64,000 nt of DNA, from NCBI GenBank assembly GCA_905221615.1, contig CAJNDT010000147.1, positions 940,391 through 1,004,390 on the forward strand. The letters are read 5' to 3'. Shown here in pieces: positions 9,703-19,982 of the stretch (its first letter is position 1; each line of letters starts with the position of its first letter). The notes under the pieces were generated by a model. That model was given only the letters and a program-made list of their open reading frames with translations, searched no databases and was not told the origin of the DNA. A program made the position numbers and the translations under genes. The DNA is from Symbiodinium sp. CCMP2592. Its lineage: Eukaryota > Sar > Dinophyceae > Suessiales > Symbiodiniaceae.

Positions 9703-9918
9703 ATGCTAGGAAGAGTGATACCTTCAAAGACGGTACTGCCTGACTGGTTGCTTCAAAAGCTAGCCATACTTGTTGCTGTAGTTCTCACTGCAATCTTAAG
9801 CGGCACAACGGCACAACCTCCATCAACGTCCTCATTTCAATTCCAGAAACCTTCGTCGTCTAAACCTACACGCACCCCGACAGACTCGATATCCGGGTCC
9901 CAAGCCCTTGAACCCTAA
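9703..9918 (+). CDS. Short ORF with a hydrophobic N-terminus
   Basis: 71 codons from an ATG. Residues about 15-38 (LLQKLAILVAVVLTAIL) look like a signal anchor or signal peptide, followed by a Ser/Thr/Pro-rich tail. The end runs into telomere-like sequence, so the 3' boundary may not be real. Family unknown; the first exon of a secreted or membrane protein is one reading. Confidence 0.3.
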   Translation: MLGRVIPSKTVLPDWLLQKLAILVAVVLTAILSGTTAQPPSTSSFQFQKPSSSKPTRTPTDSISGSQALEP

Positions 9919-9964
9919 ACGTTAAACAGCTCATCCCCATATTGCTTTCTGGGTGTCCTAATTG

Positions 9965-10200
9965 TAGCTCTACAATAATCAACCCCAAACCCAAAGCCCC
10001 CAAACCCTCAAACCTAAACCCTCAACCCTAAACCCGTCAAACCTAAACCCGCAACCCTAAAGTCCCCAGACCTCACTTCTACCGTCTGTTCTGGTCGTGG
10101 CGCAGTTTCGGACTGTTGGCCGATCCAGGCGAAGGGGAATCCGTGTGTGGCTCGACACCCGTATGGTTTAGGGTGTAGGGGCTTTGGGTTTAGGGTTTAG
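9965..10200. repeat. Telomere-like tracts with orientation switch
   Basis: C-rich at 9965-10065 and G-rich at 10165-10200, flanking a GC-richer block (10070-10160) that is open in more than one frame and left unassigned. Confidence 0.65.
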
Positions 10201-10206
10201 GGATGG

Positions 10207-10321
10207 TTTACAGCACACCCCAACAAGTTGGAAACCGGATTAAGGCAAATAGTGCTGGGATTCCCTATACATTACTCTCAAGGACTAAGGCTGTTGGGTT
10301 TCCAACTGTTGGGCTTCTACT
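10207..10321. mobile_element. MITE family A' (diverged)
   Basis: Arms CAACAAGTTGGAAACC and GGTTTCCAACTGTTGGGC; the interior matches the copy at 36268. Confidence 0.7.
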
Positions 10322-10445
10322 TTGGGGTTTAGGTGTTTTGGCGTTTAGGCTAGGTAATTCAGGGTTTAGCTTGGGGGTTTCGGGTTTAGGGATTAGGCTT
10401 TGGGGTTTGCTGGTTTAGGGCTTAGCAATTACGGTTCGGGGTTTG
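10322..10445. repeat. Degenerate telomere-like tract
   Basis: G-rich TTTAGG/TTTGGGG variants. Confidence 0.6.
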
Positions 10446-10468
10446 CTTTTCTTGGATGGTCTCGGTCT

Positions 10469-10557
10469 TACCTGTAGCCGAAGAGACCTACCTTCTTAGG
10501 GTTCCTCATTATGATTTCTATATCCTCAAAACGGTAGGTTTTTTCGGCTACAGGTAG
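10469..10557. mobile_element. MITE family I
   Basis: TACCTGTAGCCGAA...TTCGGCTACAGGTA palindrome, with inner arms ACCTACC and GGTAGGT; TA at both ends. Confidence 0.8.
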
Positions 10558-10694
10558 GGGTTATGGTTTGGGATTTAGGGTTTGGCGTTTTTGTGAAACT
10601 CCACAAAGCGCTTTGGAGGTTGAGGATATCAGTTTATAGAGGGAGTCGGCGTGGAGAATGGGGGCCTGCCAGCCTTCGGTGGGAGGGTTTCGGG

Positions 10695-10803
10695 CCCAGA
10701 CCTTCCAAAATCTCTTAATTAAGGAATATACCTTAATTCATATTTGGGATCCTATTATAATTTAAGGTATATTCCTTAATTAAGGGATTTTGGGAGGTCT
10801 GGG
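10695..10803. mobile_element. MITE family E
   Basis: CCCAGACCTTCCAAAATC arm with inner TTAATTAAGGAATATACC, mirrored on the right. One of the best conserved families here. Confidence 0.88.
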
Positions 10804-11082
10804 GAGCTTGAGCCAAGCGTAAGGTTTGAGGGTTGAGGGCGCAGGTTACTCCAATGCATAGACGACAAGTAGTGCACCCTTCATGATATAGGAACCTGTG
10901 TAACAAAGATATACCCCAAAACCCTAGCCTAACTATAGATATATGAGCCGCTTTCTATGATTCTAGAGCAGTAGGCCTATCATATAGGTAAGAGAAGCTC
11001 CTAGAATGCTGCATGTTACTATGCCCCAGGACTTAGACTGTGACAAACAATAAGCAGCCCGAGGTTCCTTGATAAAGATCCA

Positions 11083-11171
11083 TCAAAGGGGAAAAGGAGG
11101 GACCCTTAATGAGGACCCCTAGCCTATAATGGGCTATATAATGGGTATATAATATAATAGCTATATTACCC
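11083..11171. mobile_element. MITE family H, one half
   Basis: Matches the right half of the complete element at 40573 (GGGGAAAAGGAGGGACCC) and ends in the TA-rich centre. Confidence 0.6.
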
Positions 11172-11296
11172 TCTCTCTCGTACGCTCTGTTGAATGCCCA
11201 AAAACCGTCACGGATTCCCAACCTCCCCATCTGAAAACTCAGGAGAGGCAAACTGTCATGTGCCCCGCAGCATCCCTTGCTTCCGAATCTGGTATA

Positions 11297-11324
11297 TCGT
11301 TGATATATATATATATATATATAT
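11297..11324. repeat. (AT)n
   Basis: Short TA dinucleotide run. 11325-11530 holds no recognised feature. Confidence 0.8.
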
Positions 11325-11529
11325 GGTACCCCCCCCCACAAAAACCCAAGGTTTCTATATGAGCTTTAGATACAAGCCTACTTACACTGGCCGATAGTCG
11401 TTGGTCTTTGGGGGGGCAGGGTGCCAATAACAACCCTGTTAAGGTGTAGGGACTAACATGCATGACACACCCCCCTTGTGGCTTTCATACAAGCCTGCAT
11501 ACAATAATCCTTATACCATTTCCTGATCC

Positions 11530-11690
11530 CAGGAGGCCTATTGAATTCAATAGGCCCTATTGAATTCAATAGGCCTTCTGGATTGAAGATTGAAGATTGA
11601 AGATGCCCTGGAAAAGTTTCCTGGGAGATCTTCAATCTTCAATCCGGGAGGCCTATTGAGTTCAATATGCCCTATTGAACTCAATAGGGT
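11530..11690. repeat. Compound palindrome cluster
   Basis: CCTATTGAATTCAATAGG, itself a palindrome, occurs at 11537-11554 and 11556-11573. Two relatives follow on the far side (11652-11688). Between them GGATTGAAGATTGAAG faces CTTCAATCTTCAATCC around a loop of about 25 bases. Single copy in the window and unlike the 100-bp MITEs. Confidence 0.75.
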
Positions 11691-11829
11691 TTATGTTGAA
11701 ATCGATCATGAGGGCCGTACGTAGAAGTGTGAAAATTGGGTTCAGGGGGTCAAAGTCTACCGCTGCGTTTGCGTACTTTTGGAGTACACGCATATGGTTT
11801 TAAGGGCTATGAAGAGAAAGTCATCAACT

Positions 11830-13030
11830 AAACATATGATACTACCTTTAAGCTTCCCGGAACGTATTCTATTGAATTACGCCCAGCTTAAATTTAGATA
11901 ACACTACTAGTTTTATGCAACAAATGCAGTTGGAATACTAAGAATATAATCGAGGGCTCAACCTATCGAACTGTATACTACTGAGGTATCAAAGGCACAT
12001 ACTTTAACGTCCATGTAGCTAGCAATCTATGCATGAATGTATATGTTCGATTCAATTATTGGAAAGACTACTAAATGCACCGTATATTATAATACTTAGA
12101 ACTGATTTGACATAAGTAAATAAACACTCCGCCTAAATAGGTCCGAGGATCTGGCCTATCCAGCTGTTTGCGTACTTGTGAAAATAATATTCTACAGCTA
12201 AATACTAAGCTACATCTTCATATAAGTATAACGTTGTCCCTACTGGCACTACTGTGAATATATTGCTTTCTGAGTTCTAATCGGCAGACAACAAACCCTC
12301 TATGCTATTCTTATATTTAAATCTGACGATTGTGAACTCAACAAGCCCTATGCTTGAATTGATCGCAGTCAGTAATCCGTATAAGTATGTCATTATCCCT
12401 GGGTGTAGTGATATCATATGAAGCATTATAAATATAGCTTTCTGTCTGTTCGTGTTAACTGACAAAGCACTTCATGAACAGGCTGTTTGGCTCCTATTCA
12501 AAAGTGTAGCTTCCAAGGTTCTACTATACTGCTTCTATTAAGCAGCTATCTGGGTAAATCGCAACAAGGAATCTCAAGCCATATTATTAACAATTAGCAG
12601 TTAACAGACCCTGTAAATTCGATTGTATAACCAATTGCTGAGTACTTAACCTTATTTTTCCAAGAATGAAATGGTGCATGCTAAATGGTAACACCGAGGT
12701 CTTATACTTAATCGGCATGTTTAAACTATAAGACTATATGCTTGATATCTCAAACATATAGTCTAAGAATACATGTCTTTGTAGGGCCACATCTGTAGTA
12801 ATTAACAAACCCCGGAAGTTCAATTCTATATTGAGCTGGCAGATAGTTAACCTTTTCTTTTCGCATACAATAAATGGTACACACTAAACGATGGCATCGA
12901 GGTACTATGCTTGGTAGGTGTTTTTAAACGTTACAAGTAGCTTGATTTCTTAAAACCAATAGTATAAGAATAAATGTGTTTGTGGGGTTGACCACATACT
13001 ACAACTGAAGCTAATAAAGCACACGGCATG
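11830..13030. repeat. Diverged ~200-bp tandem satellite, AT-rich
   Basis: Best seen by comparing 12605-12790 with 12806-12990: ATGGTGCATGCTAAA/ATGGTACACACTAAA, CACCGAGGT/CATCGAGGT and GTTTAAAC/TTTTAAAC recur about 202 bp apart. Earlier monomers with similar landmarks (CAAGCCCTAT, GGCCTATCC) are spaced about 190-200 bp. No TTTAGGG tract or MITE lies inside, unlike all surrounding sequence. Confidence 0.65.
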
Positions 13031-13299
13031 GGGCGAGTTTTCCACACGAAGTAAGCCGTCAACAGAATATGGCACTTGAATGGAAAACGTTTTGATCGTG
13101 ATCGCGCTTAGAATGGCTCTAGGCGAGAAAACCCAAACACACAATACCAACAAACAACGAAAAATACCACCAAAAACAAAAAACACTACCAAAAAAACAT
13201 TATTTCAGTACTCTTCCAGAATAGCATTAGAATTCTACATGAATGGGAGCACCCACCAATGCTCTTATCTGAAAACCTTGGTCTTTTTTTGGGGGGGGG

Positions 13300-13409
13300 G
13301 GTAGCATACATATAGATATGTATATATATATATATATATATGTGGATAAGTATGTATGTACATACATGAGCATATATATATATATATATATGTATGTACA
13401 TACATGAGC

Positions 13410-13442
<33 letters not shown>

Positions 13443-13460
13443 TCGAGAGAGACAAAGAGG

Positions 13461-13491
<31 letters not shown>

Positions 13492-13500
13492 TGTGTGTGT
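13300..13500. repeat. Compound microsatellite
   Basis: (TA)n blocks alternating with GTATGTACATACATGAGC, which appears twice, then (CA)n, (GA)n and (GT)n. Frames across it are artefacts. Confidence 0.9.
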
Positions 13501-13604
13501 TAAGAGCTACAAGTGTTGGCATTTGATAGGAGTTTGATTTAAGGCTCGGGATTGGTAGCTGACGTTCGGAATTGCCGGGATTCAATGTTGGATTTGTGGG
13601 TGTA

Positions 13605-14100
13605 GGGTTTAGTTCAGGTTTAAGGGTGTAGGATTTAGGGTCTAGGCGTATTTGGTGTAGGATTTAGGTAAGATTTAGGGTTTAGGGACGCTCGATATCA
13701 GTTTTGCATGTTGCCTGAGAGCGGCGCCCATCAAACAACCTCTACGCCTGACCCTGAACCCTAAACCCGTACTAGACCTTAAACCCCAAGCCCCAAACCC
13801 TCGAGGATTTGAAAGGCAGCTTGGGGCAGAAATATGCAAACTTGCCTGGTTGCCATCTTGGACTTGAAACCTTCGCTGCTGCCGCACTTCAAAGCAGCTT
13901 TTCGGCCGATATGAGGATTAAGGTTTGGGGTTTCGGGGCGTAGGGCTAGCAAACACGGAGTCAGGCTAGGGGTTTAGAGTTCAGGGCTGATTTTGAGCAT
14001 CAAACGATGCATCTGGGGTGTTTAAACTTTACCATCAACCGGTAATCAGCCTGAGCCCGAAACCCCAAACACTCAAGCCTAAAAACTTAAATCCTGGATC
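13605..14100. repeat. Degenerate telomere-like patches
   Basis: TTTAGGG variants at 13605-13690 and 13905-13985, and CCCTAAA/CCCCAAA at 13745-13800 and 14055-14085. The blocks between are open in several frames and not assigned. Confidence 0.55.
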
Positions 14101-14274
14101 GAAAAAACCCTGGTGCGCCCCAAGACATGTAAACAACTTCCTAAGCCCCCAGTTCTTGAAAAGCTCTTTCTTTTTCCATTCCGCTTAGGTTTGGCGGGTG
14201 CAAGCCGTAAACCCTCAATCCAACACCCACCACCACACGACAGGGAGGGGGGAAGAGTGTTAAACACCAAACCC

Positions 14275-14365
14275 GAAACCCACCACAGCACACCACACCA
14301 CACCACACGGGGGGAGAGGGGGGCTTAAATAACCCCAAACCCAACACCACACCACAAGGAGACGA
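14275..14365. repeat. (CCACA)n-like low-complexity run
   Basis: CACCACACCACACCACACGG and similar. Sequence to 14520 is C/G-rich with no clear gene. Confidence 0.7.
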
Positions 14366-14524
14366 CGTCACACCGACGACCACACCGAAGGGAGGGCCCG
14401 GGCACGAGGCCACCCACAGCCCCACGGGGGCCGCGGCGGCTGCACCACACCCAGGCGAAGCAAGCATACTTGGGGGCAAAGGGAGGTACCCCTGAGAGGG
14501 AGGGGTTGGGGAGGGCAACACGAC

Positions 14525-14915
14525 ACCATAGATGCATGTATGTGTGTGTGTATATAAATATGTGTATATATATATATATACACACATAGATGCATGTATG
14601 TATAGTTTGTATGTGTTCAAGTATATACGTATGTATGCATGCATGCATATATATGTGCATGTGCACGTGGAAGTGGATGTGTTTATGTACGAATATGCAG
14701 ACGCATATGCATTCACACATACACAGACACACAGATATCAGTTAGACATACATGTACAAATACACATACATGTATATGCACATGTCAATGTGTGTATATA
14801 TAAATATCGATATATATATATATATATATATATATGATTATGTACATGCTTATCTATATCTTTGTGTAGAGGTATATGTATAGGTATTTGTATATGTATG
14901 TATGCTGGCTGCCAA
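14525..14915. repeat. (TGTA)n/(TA)n microsatellite
   Basis: ATGTATGTGTG-type repeats passing into a pure TA run at about 14805-14835. Frames here are low-complexity artefacts. Confidence 0.9.
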
Positions 14916-14979
14916 GAAATACTAATTTGGGTTCACCTATAATAACCTTCAGGACATGTAAAACCACACTAAAAATCTC

Positions 14980-15235
14980 AACTCGGCCCCTAAACCCCAA
15001 CCCAAGCCCCAAACCTACTATATACCATCAACCCTACACCCTAAAGCCTACCACCCCTTCACATGAAGCAAAAACCCTAAACCCTAAACCCTAAAGCCCT
15101 AGAAACCCTGAAGCCCTAAACCCTAAAGCCCTAAACCCTAAACACTAAAGGCCTAAACCCTAAAGCCCTAGAAACCCTGAAGCCCTAAACCCTAAAGCCC
15201 TAAAGCCCTAAAGCCTAAAGTCTTAAACCCTACAC
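14980..15235. repeat. Telomere-like tract with a 69-bp higher-order unit
   Basis: CTAAAGCCCTAGAAACCCTG occurs at about 15091 and again at 15160, so a block of CCCTAAA variants has itself been duplicated in tandem. Confidence 0.8.
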
Positions 15236-15344
15236 TATATTGAACTTAGCAACAATGATAATTTTAGCTGTTTCTTAGGGATTGTAATAACCACAAATAA
15301 AAATTTTGTTTCTGAGTACCCCTAAGTACACGCAAACAAACACA

Positions 15345-15425
15345 CATCTGGCAGCAGGTTGCAAGTCGGGTCGAATCAAGGCGTCAAAGAGCGGCTGTGT
15401 CTAGTCTCAGTGCTGAAGGCTTAGG
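15345..15425 (+). other. Coding-like open segment
   Basis: About 27 open codons (IWQQVASRVESRRQRAAV) between two telomere-like tracts. Unrecognised. Confidence 0.2.
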
Positions 15426-15560
15426 GGTCAGGGGTTTAGGGGTTCAGGGGTTTAGGATTCAGGGGATTAGGGTTGAGGGTTTAGGGGTAGGGTTCAGGAG
15501 ATTGAGGTTCAGGGGTTTAGGGTTTAGGGGTTTAGGGTGGTTAGTTTAGGGTAGGGTTTG
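15420..15560. repeat. Telomere-like tract (G-rich)
   Basis: TTTAGGGG, TTCAGGGG and TTTAGGG variants. Confidence 0.8.
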
Positions 15561-15574
15561 GGGGAGGGGGGGTG

Positions 15575-15931
15575 ATAGTACACTACATAATTAACAAGAA
15601 ACCCTCAGCTGGCCTTCTGCCCACAACATCCGAGTGGCTGCGTGTAAAGGAGGGAAAGAGAGAAAGAACGAGAGCGAGAGAGAGTCAGAGAGAGGAGACA
15701 GACAGACCACGTGAGGGAGAAGTCGTAGCGAAATCCAAACTTGAACTTGAACCCTACATCTCTAAACTCCACAGCCAAACTCTGACCCTGAGTGGCGACA
15801 AGAACGTAGTTCAAGCGTGCGTTGTGGCTGCTTTGTTTGTGTGCCTTGTATCCGTCCTGGAGAATGTACGGACGAAGGTTTTCGGCAGTACAGAGTCAGA
15901 CTTTGGGACTTGGGTTCTGGGAGTAATGTAG
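15575..15931 (+). other. Open frame, 119 codons, no ATG near its start
   Basis: Open from the telomere tract to TAG. It contains a GA-rich low-complexity stretch (15645-15715) and, near its end, a hydrophobic segment (VVQACVVAALFVCLVSVL). The only Met is the last residue, so it could only be an internal or terminal exon. Confidence 0.22.
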
Positions 15932-16038
15932 TGGCCTTAATATTAAGAATCGCTGTTTTTTAAGCCTACTATCATGTATAGTAAATAATAGGAATAAGGA
16001 ACCCCCCAGAATAGCACAGGTAACTATTTAGGCCCCTT
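15931..16038. mobile_element. MITE family F
   Basis: GTGGCCTTAATATTAAG and CTATTTAGGCCCC arms, diverged. Confidence 0.65.
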
Positions 16039-16132
16039 ACAGTACTGCCGTGGATGTAGGTTTCAAGATTCAACAAGGCTTTGGGGGATGGGACGGCGGT
16101 TTGTGCAAACGTCAAGTGCTTTTGCTGGTGCC

Positions 16133-16248
16133 CTAAACCCTAAACTAAACCCTAAACCCGAAACCCTAAACCCTAAACCCTAAAACCTAAACTAAACCCT
16201 AAACCCTAAACCCTAAACTAAACCCTAAACCCTAAACCCTAAACCCAG
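16133..16248. repeat. Telomere-like tract (CCCTAAA)
   Basis: Nearly pure CCCTAAA with regular AAACTAAACCC slips. Confidence 0.93.
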
Positions 16249-16290
16249 ATTCATCTCAAGGCGACCTTGTCCACCACTCAGTTGCTATCT

Positions 16291-16358
16291 GGGAGTTTCC
16301 GAAAATTAGGGGTAATTTAGGGTACTATATTAGGGTCCCCTATTTTCGGAAACGCCCA
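16291..16358. mobile_element. MITE family B, internally deleted
   Basis: Both arms present (GGGAGTTTCCGAAAATTAGG and TATTTTCGGAAACGCCC), only 68 bp long. Confidence 0.75.
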
Positions 16359-16361
16359 TCT

Positions 16362-17095
16362 CGTGTCAGAGGCTTGATGGTTTCAGACGACATGCTTCTT
16401 TGGACATCCGGAAACAGGCATGGTATGACGATGAGGGACGGCCTCAATAATTAGAACACGGTTGGGGGGTATATTATGCAATGGTTACTGTAAGGAAACC
16501 CAAAAAATTGTATATAGGTACTTGGTGAATGCACTCACCACGCATCTGATCGGAAAGCCCTCTCTAATCGGATTGGAGCATGCCATAGTTGGGCAGCGGT
16601 GGTCTAAACCCATGAGCCTGAAGCCCTACGCCTAAAGCCTAAAGCCTAAACTCCAAAGTCTACACCCTTTCAAACCCTAAACCCCTACTCCAATTAAGCC
16701 GCACTCAGATGCAAGTCTGTGAAACAGGAGAGGCGAGCTTTGCGAAAGGATCAACGAAGGTGGCAGTCTTCCGACCCCGGGGAACCACTTTGGAATGTTT
16801 CCTGGTTTCAGGCTTGGGGTTTGGGAATTAGGGTGTAGGATTGAAGAATTCAGAAGTTATTGGGGTTCTTTGCACGTTTAGTTGTCCTTGGTTTAGGCTG
16901 TTTGTGGATTGGTTAAGAATGTGTTCTTAGGCTACTGTATGGGTGCCTGTAACGGTACTCAAAGGGCTATTGTCAGGGTACCTACCCGAGTCCGACCGGA
17001 GAAACAGCTACATCTGGCGCTGCAACGGGTATTGCTGGAGTTGATAGCTGCATTTTGGCATTGGAGTAGGGAAACCCGAAACCCTAAACCCTAAG
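16362..17095 (+). other. Series of coding-like plus-strand segments
   Basis: Open pieces on one strand: 16362-16443 (CQRLDGFRRHASLDIRKQA), 16530-16610 (ALTTHLIGKPSLIGLEHAI), 16684-16810 (MQVCETGEASFAKGSTKVAV, then FRPRGTTLECFLV) and 16909-17095 (YCMGACNGTQRAIVRVP, LHLALQRVLLELIAAFWHW). A MITE F remnant separates the first two. They could be exons of one gene; no family is recognised and no splice pair is certain. Confidence 0.3.
16438..16520. mobile_element. MITE family F, degraded
   Basis: GGCCTCAATAATTAGAAC on the left; the right arm is lost. It directly follows an open reading segment. Confidence 0.5.
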
Positions 17096-17099
17096 TGCA

Positions 17100-17440
17100 G
17101 CAAGTCTGCATGTCGTTTTTCGACTACTGCTCGTCTATATAAGGCAGATGATCGGCTTAGGAAGCGTTGGCTGGTGGGTGTAGTGTTTCGTGTCTTGGGT
17201 TTCAAGACACCTTGTCGGGGTCTGCTACGACCTGTCTGCCCTTCCGCCGCCTACGAGATTGGCAACTTTTGCAAAACCTCACAAGAGTCTTCTGCATATT
17301 AAGGGAAGATTCTTGTGAGCTGAAAATCGCAACCAGCGCCGGAGGCGGCCACAAAGCTGCTGGGATATTGGGCATGGGTTTAGAGTTTCCGTATCGGGTG
17401 TGAACGGTTCGAGGAAATGAGTTCGAAGGCCCCCCCCACC
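17100..17440. other. Block open in several frames
   Basis: 17160-17400 is open for 40-75 codons in all three plus frames and one minus frame (17202-17465). It is probably genic in origin but the frame cannot be chosen by eye. Confidence 0.25.
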
Positions 17441-17473
17441 CTGTAATAGTGACTATAAGGATCATATTAGGAT

Positions 17474-17583
17474 CCTATTCTGGGCTTTTAAGTAACCAGG
17501 GAGAAAAAAGTATAAACTTTTATTTCATAAGGGTTCCTTTAGGAAAAAAGTATTAAAGTATGGTACTCCAAAGCCCAGTATTG
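17474..17583. mobile_element. Palindromic element, family U (single copy)
   Basis: CTGGGCTTTTAAGTAACC on the left faces GGTACTCCAAAGCCCAG on the right, with an AT-rich centre. Confidence 0.55.
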
Positions 17584-17722
17584 TATTCCTTTATACAACT
17601 ATTACAGGGTTGGGGGGGGGCCTTCTAAGAAATGAGGCTCAGCGGTTCAGGCTCTTGGAGTTGAGGGCTTTCAGGGTTTAGGACGCAAGGGGCTTCGGTT
17701 TCCAGGCTTGCAGGGTCTAATA

Positions 17723-17824
17723 TAGGGGCCTTAATAATTAGAACAGGGTTTTGGGGCCCAATATACTATAATTATAATAAGGAACCCCCAAAATAGTATT
17801 GGTAATTATTTAAGCCCCTATAGT
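17723..17824. mobile_element. MITE family F
   Basis: TAGGGGCCTTAATAATTAG and TAATTATTTAAGCCCCTA arms; the best family reference copy. Confidence 0.85.
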
Positions 17825-17907
17825 AGGGCTCAGGCTTCATATTCGCTTTTGGGTTTGAATGGTCCAGGCTGTAGGCCGGCTCAGGGTGTAGGGTTTCAAG
17901 GTTGGAC

Positions 17908-18055
17908 AGGATACACTGAGCTCGTGGCCTTCATAACACGAGACATCGGCAGAGCCATTCCGGAAAGTCAAACGGTACCTCGGTACCTGCTGCAACGTTC
18001 TACGTTGCAAGCTTTGCTGCTCGCATACTTCTCGTCAAATTCGTGTCGCCTGTAA
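17908..18055 (+). other. Coding-like open segment
   Basis: 48 open codons to TAA: TELVAFITRDIGRAIPESQ, then VPRYLLQRSTLQALLLAYF. No start codon or recognised family. Confidence 0.3.
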
Positions 18056-18064
18056 TGCCCCGAT

Positions 18065-18168
18065 ATGGGAGTTTGCGCGACCCTAAGATAGCACCCTGAG
18101 TAGTAGGATCCTTATTATAAGGACCCCAAGTTAAATAAGGCAACCCTAATTTTCGGAAACTCCCATAT
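18065..18168. mobile_element. MITE family B
   Basis: TATGGGAGTTT...GGAAACTCCCATA, TA on both sides; the left arm has lost CCGAAAATTAGG. Confidence 0.75.
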
Positions 18169-18282
18169 CCCACACCCGAAACCCTGAACTCACATAATCC
18201 AAGGCTGCAGCCCCCCAAACTCCCAAAACCATAACTGGATTGTAGTTTTGGGGCTCTGGAAAGTACCTATGAATAGGTACCT

Positions 18283-18612
18283 CTATAGGAACCATAAACG
18301 GACATGAACAAGTCTCTCAAATTCCCACCTAGATAAACAAAACTTCGAAGTAATTACAGGATGCGCAAGAGAGCACTGACACCGAACATACGAACCCATA
18401 AGCTCCCCCAGGTTGCACCTTTCGTCGCTTCCAACATAGCATAGTTTTGCGTGACCGGTTTTCCCTGCCCATGAACCTCCAAGGGCCTCCACGTACGAGC
18501 GAGAGGGGGTCCGATAACCAAAGAAAACCACAAACATCGCGCAAACTGAAGATAGTGTCGGATCAGCACCGTAGTGCAAATTCAGCCTGTTTGAGGCGCA
18601 GTGATCATACAG
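18283..18612 (-). other. Open frame of about 110 codons
   Basis: No ATG near the 5' end; Cys-containing, with no recognisable motif (RTPSRSYVEALGGSWAGK, CQCSLAHPVITSKFCLSRW). Two other minus frames are also open for about 70 codons here, so the assignment is weak. Confidence 0.25.
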
Positions 18613-18642
18613 CAATATAGTATAGTAAATAATAAGAATAAA

Positions 18643-19050
18643 AATGGCGCGAAGTCCCTGAAATATGCTGCGGTTATGTCAAGGAGGAAGGGTGAAGCGG
18701 CAACGCTTATTACTCAAACCTCCTTCTCGTAGGCTGTAATCCAGACAGTCCATATATACTTCTGTGCCCCAAAAGACCATCCTTATGATCCTTATGATGG
18801 CTTTTGGGACCGAACTCCATACTCATTCCATAATACTTACTCTATATGGACCCTTAGCCAGAGCGGGGGTGGCGGGCGAGTGGGGGGGGGGGGGGAGGCG
18901 CGAAATGGGCGGATCTCCGGGGCGTTGTCATTGTCTTGACATGCTTTTGTCATTGTGATTCTTGTGTCCTGCTTGTTGTGGATTTTGTGTCGGTGCCGAA
19001 TTCAAAGCCCCTTGTCAAGTTTGTGTGATGGTGACCTCCTGTGCCATGGT
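18643..19050. other. No clear gene
   Basis: A short open plus segment at 18643-18728 (KYAAVMSRRKGEAATLITQ), a poly-G run at about 18883-18896, and unassigned sequence. Confidence 0.3.
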
Positions 19051-19056
19051 GGGATC

Positions 19057-19170
19057 TTGGGTTCACTTGTAGTTATAAGTGGGGATAGAAGTCCCCTAAT
19101 ATGCGTCATAAGTATAGTTATATATAGCTTACTTATAACCCCACTTATCACTACCCATGAAACTCCAGGT
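19057..19170. mobile_element. MITE family G
   Basis: AGTTATAAGTGGGG and CCCCACTTATCACTACCCAT arms; outer left end diverged. Confidence 0.75.
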
Positions 19171-19335
19171 GCACTTAGTAGAAGCCAGATTATGAGATGA
19201 AACTACCAACTGACAAAATCAGATAATTAAATCAGAAGAGGATAGGGTTTAAGCTTTAGGGTTGAGGGGTTGGGGCCGCTTTGGCTTGCCAGGAGTTTTG
19301 GATGATAAGACTAATAATAAGTAGTAGCATCAATA

Positions 19336-19498
19336 TTGGATGACATTAAAGGTATAAAGCCCCGAAAGTCTCTCAAGGCTATGTTCTCCCACAGAGACAG
19401 TTTTAGGAGGAGCTATCGGGGGATACTGGTACCAATTATTTCGATGCGTTTGTTACTAGTACAAGCAGTCAGGCAGCAGCATCAGCTTTTCTCACAAC
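19336..19498 (+). other. Coding-like open segment
   Basis: Open frame (PRKSLKAMFSHRDSFRRSY, RGILVPIISMRLLLVQAV) that runs into MITE B. The in-frame start would be TTG, so only an exon is possible. Confidence 0.2.
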
Positions 19499-19499
19499 A

Positions 19500-19602
19500 C
19501 ATGGGAGTTTCCACAGGGGACCCTCATAAAGTGCCTTAAATAGTGGATGCTTATTATAACGACCCCATAACAAGGGTACCCGAGATTTTCGGAAACTCCC
19601 AC
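19500..19602. mobile_element. MITE family B
   Basis: GGGAGTTTCC left arm (shortened) and TTTTCGGAAACTCCC right arm. Confidence 0.75.
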
Positions 19603-19608
19603 ATAGAG

Positions 19609-19692
19609 ATGGCAGCCCAGGCAGAGACTAGCAAGAGCTTGGCAAGCGGAAACCTGACCCCTAAATACACCACCGATCCTACACCTAGACCC
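19609..19692 (+). other. Short ATG frame
   Basis: MAAQAETSKSLASGNLTPK followed by telomere-like sequence; AGAGATGG is a fair start context. A 5' coding piece is possible. Confidence 0.2.
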
Positions 19693-19697
19693 TAAAC

Positions 19698-19913
19698 CTA
19701 CACCATGAACAATACGTGAGATCTCACAATCTTCCTTGAGTTTCTAAGGGTGCAACTCCCGCAAGTACTGCTGTATACACTACATTCAAAAACCTGGTTA
19801 CGGAGTCCTACGGTAAGGCTGTCAGCTCCGTCCGTGACATCCTGAACCCCAGGCCCAAGCTCCGGTGCATGCCAGTGTTTGTGTGGGAGGGCAGCTGCCT
19901 GTGATTCCGGCAC
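19698..19913 (-). CDS. Unrecognised 71-residue ORF
   Basis: Starts at an ATG (MPESQAAALPHKHWHAPEL) and continues through VTDGADSLTVGLRNQVFEC and a Cys pair (STCGSC). It is bounded upstream by a TTTAGGG tract. Soluble-looking, no recognised domain. Confidence 0.33.
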   Translation of the reverse strand: MPESQAAALPHKHWHAPELGPGVQDVTDGADSLTVGLRNQVFECSVYSSTCGSCTLRNSRKIVRSHVLFMV

Positions 19914-19917
19914 ATAG

Positions 19918-19982
19918 GAGTTTAGGGTTTAGGGTTTAGGGGGTTAGGGTTTAGGGTTTAGGGGTTTAGGGTTTAGGGTTGC
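19918..19982. repeat. Telomere tract (TTTAGGG)
   Basis: Nearly perfect heptamers with two GGGG slips. Confidence 0.92.

Noticed and set aside
17160-17400. A single confident ORF in this block
   Set aside because: Three plus frames and a minus frame are all open and protein-like by eye, so no frame can be chosen; this case also shows how unreliable visual coding calls are at this length.
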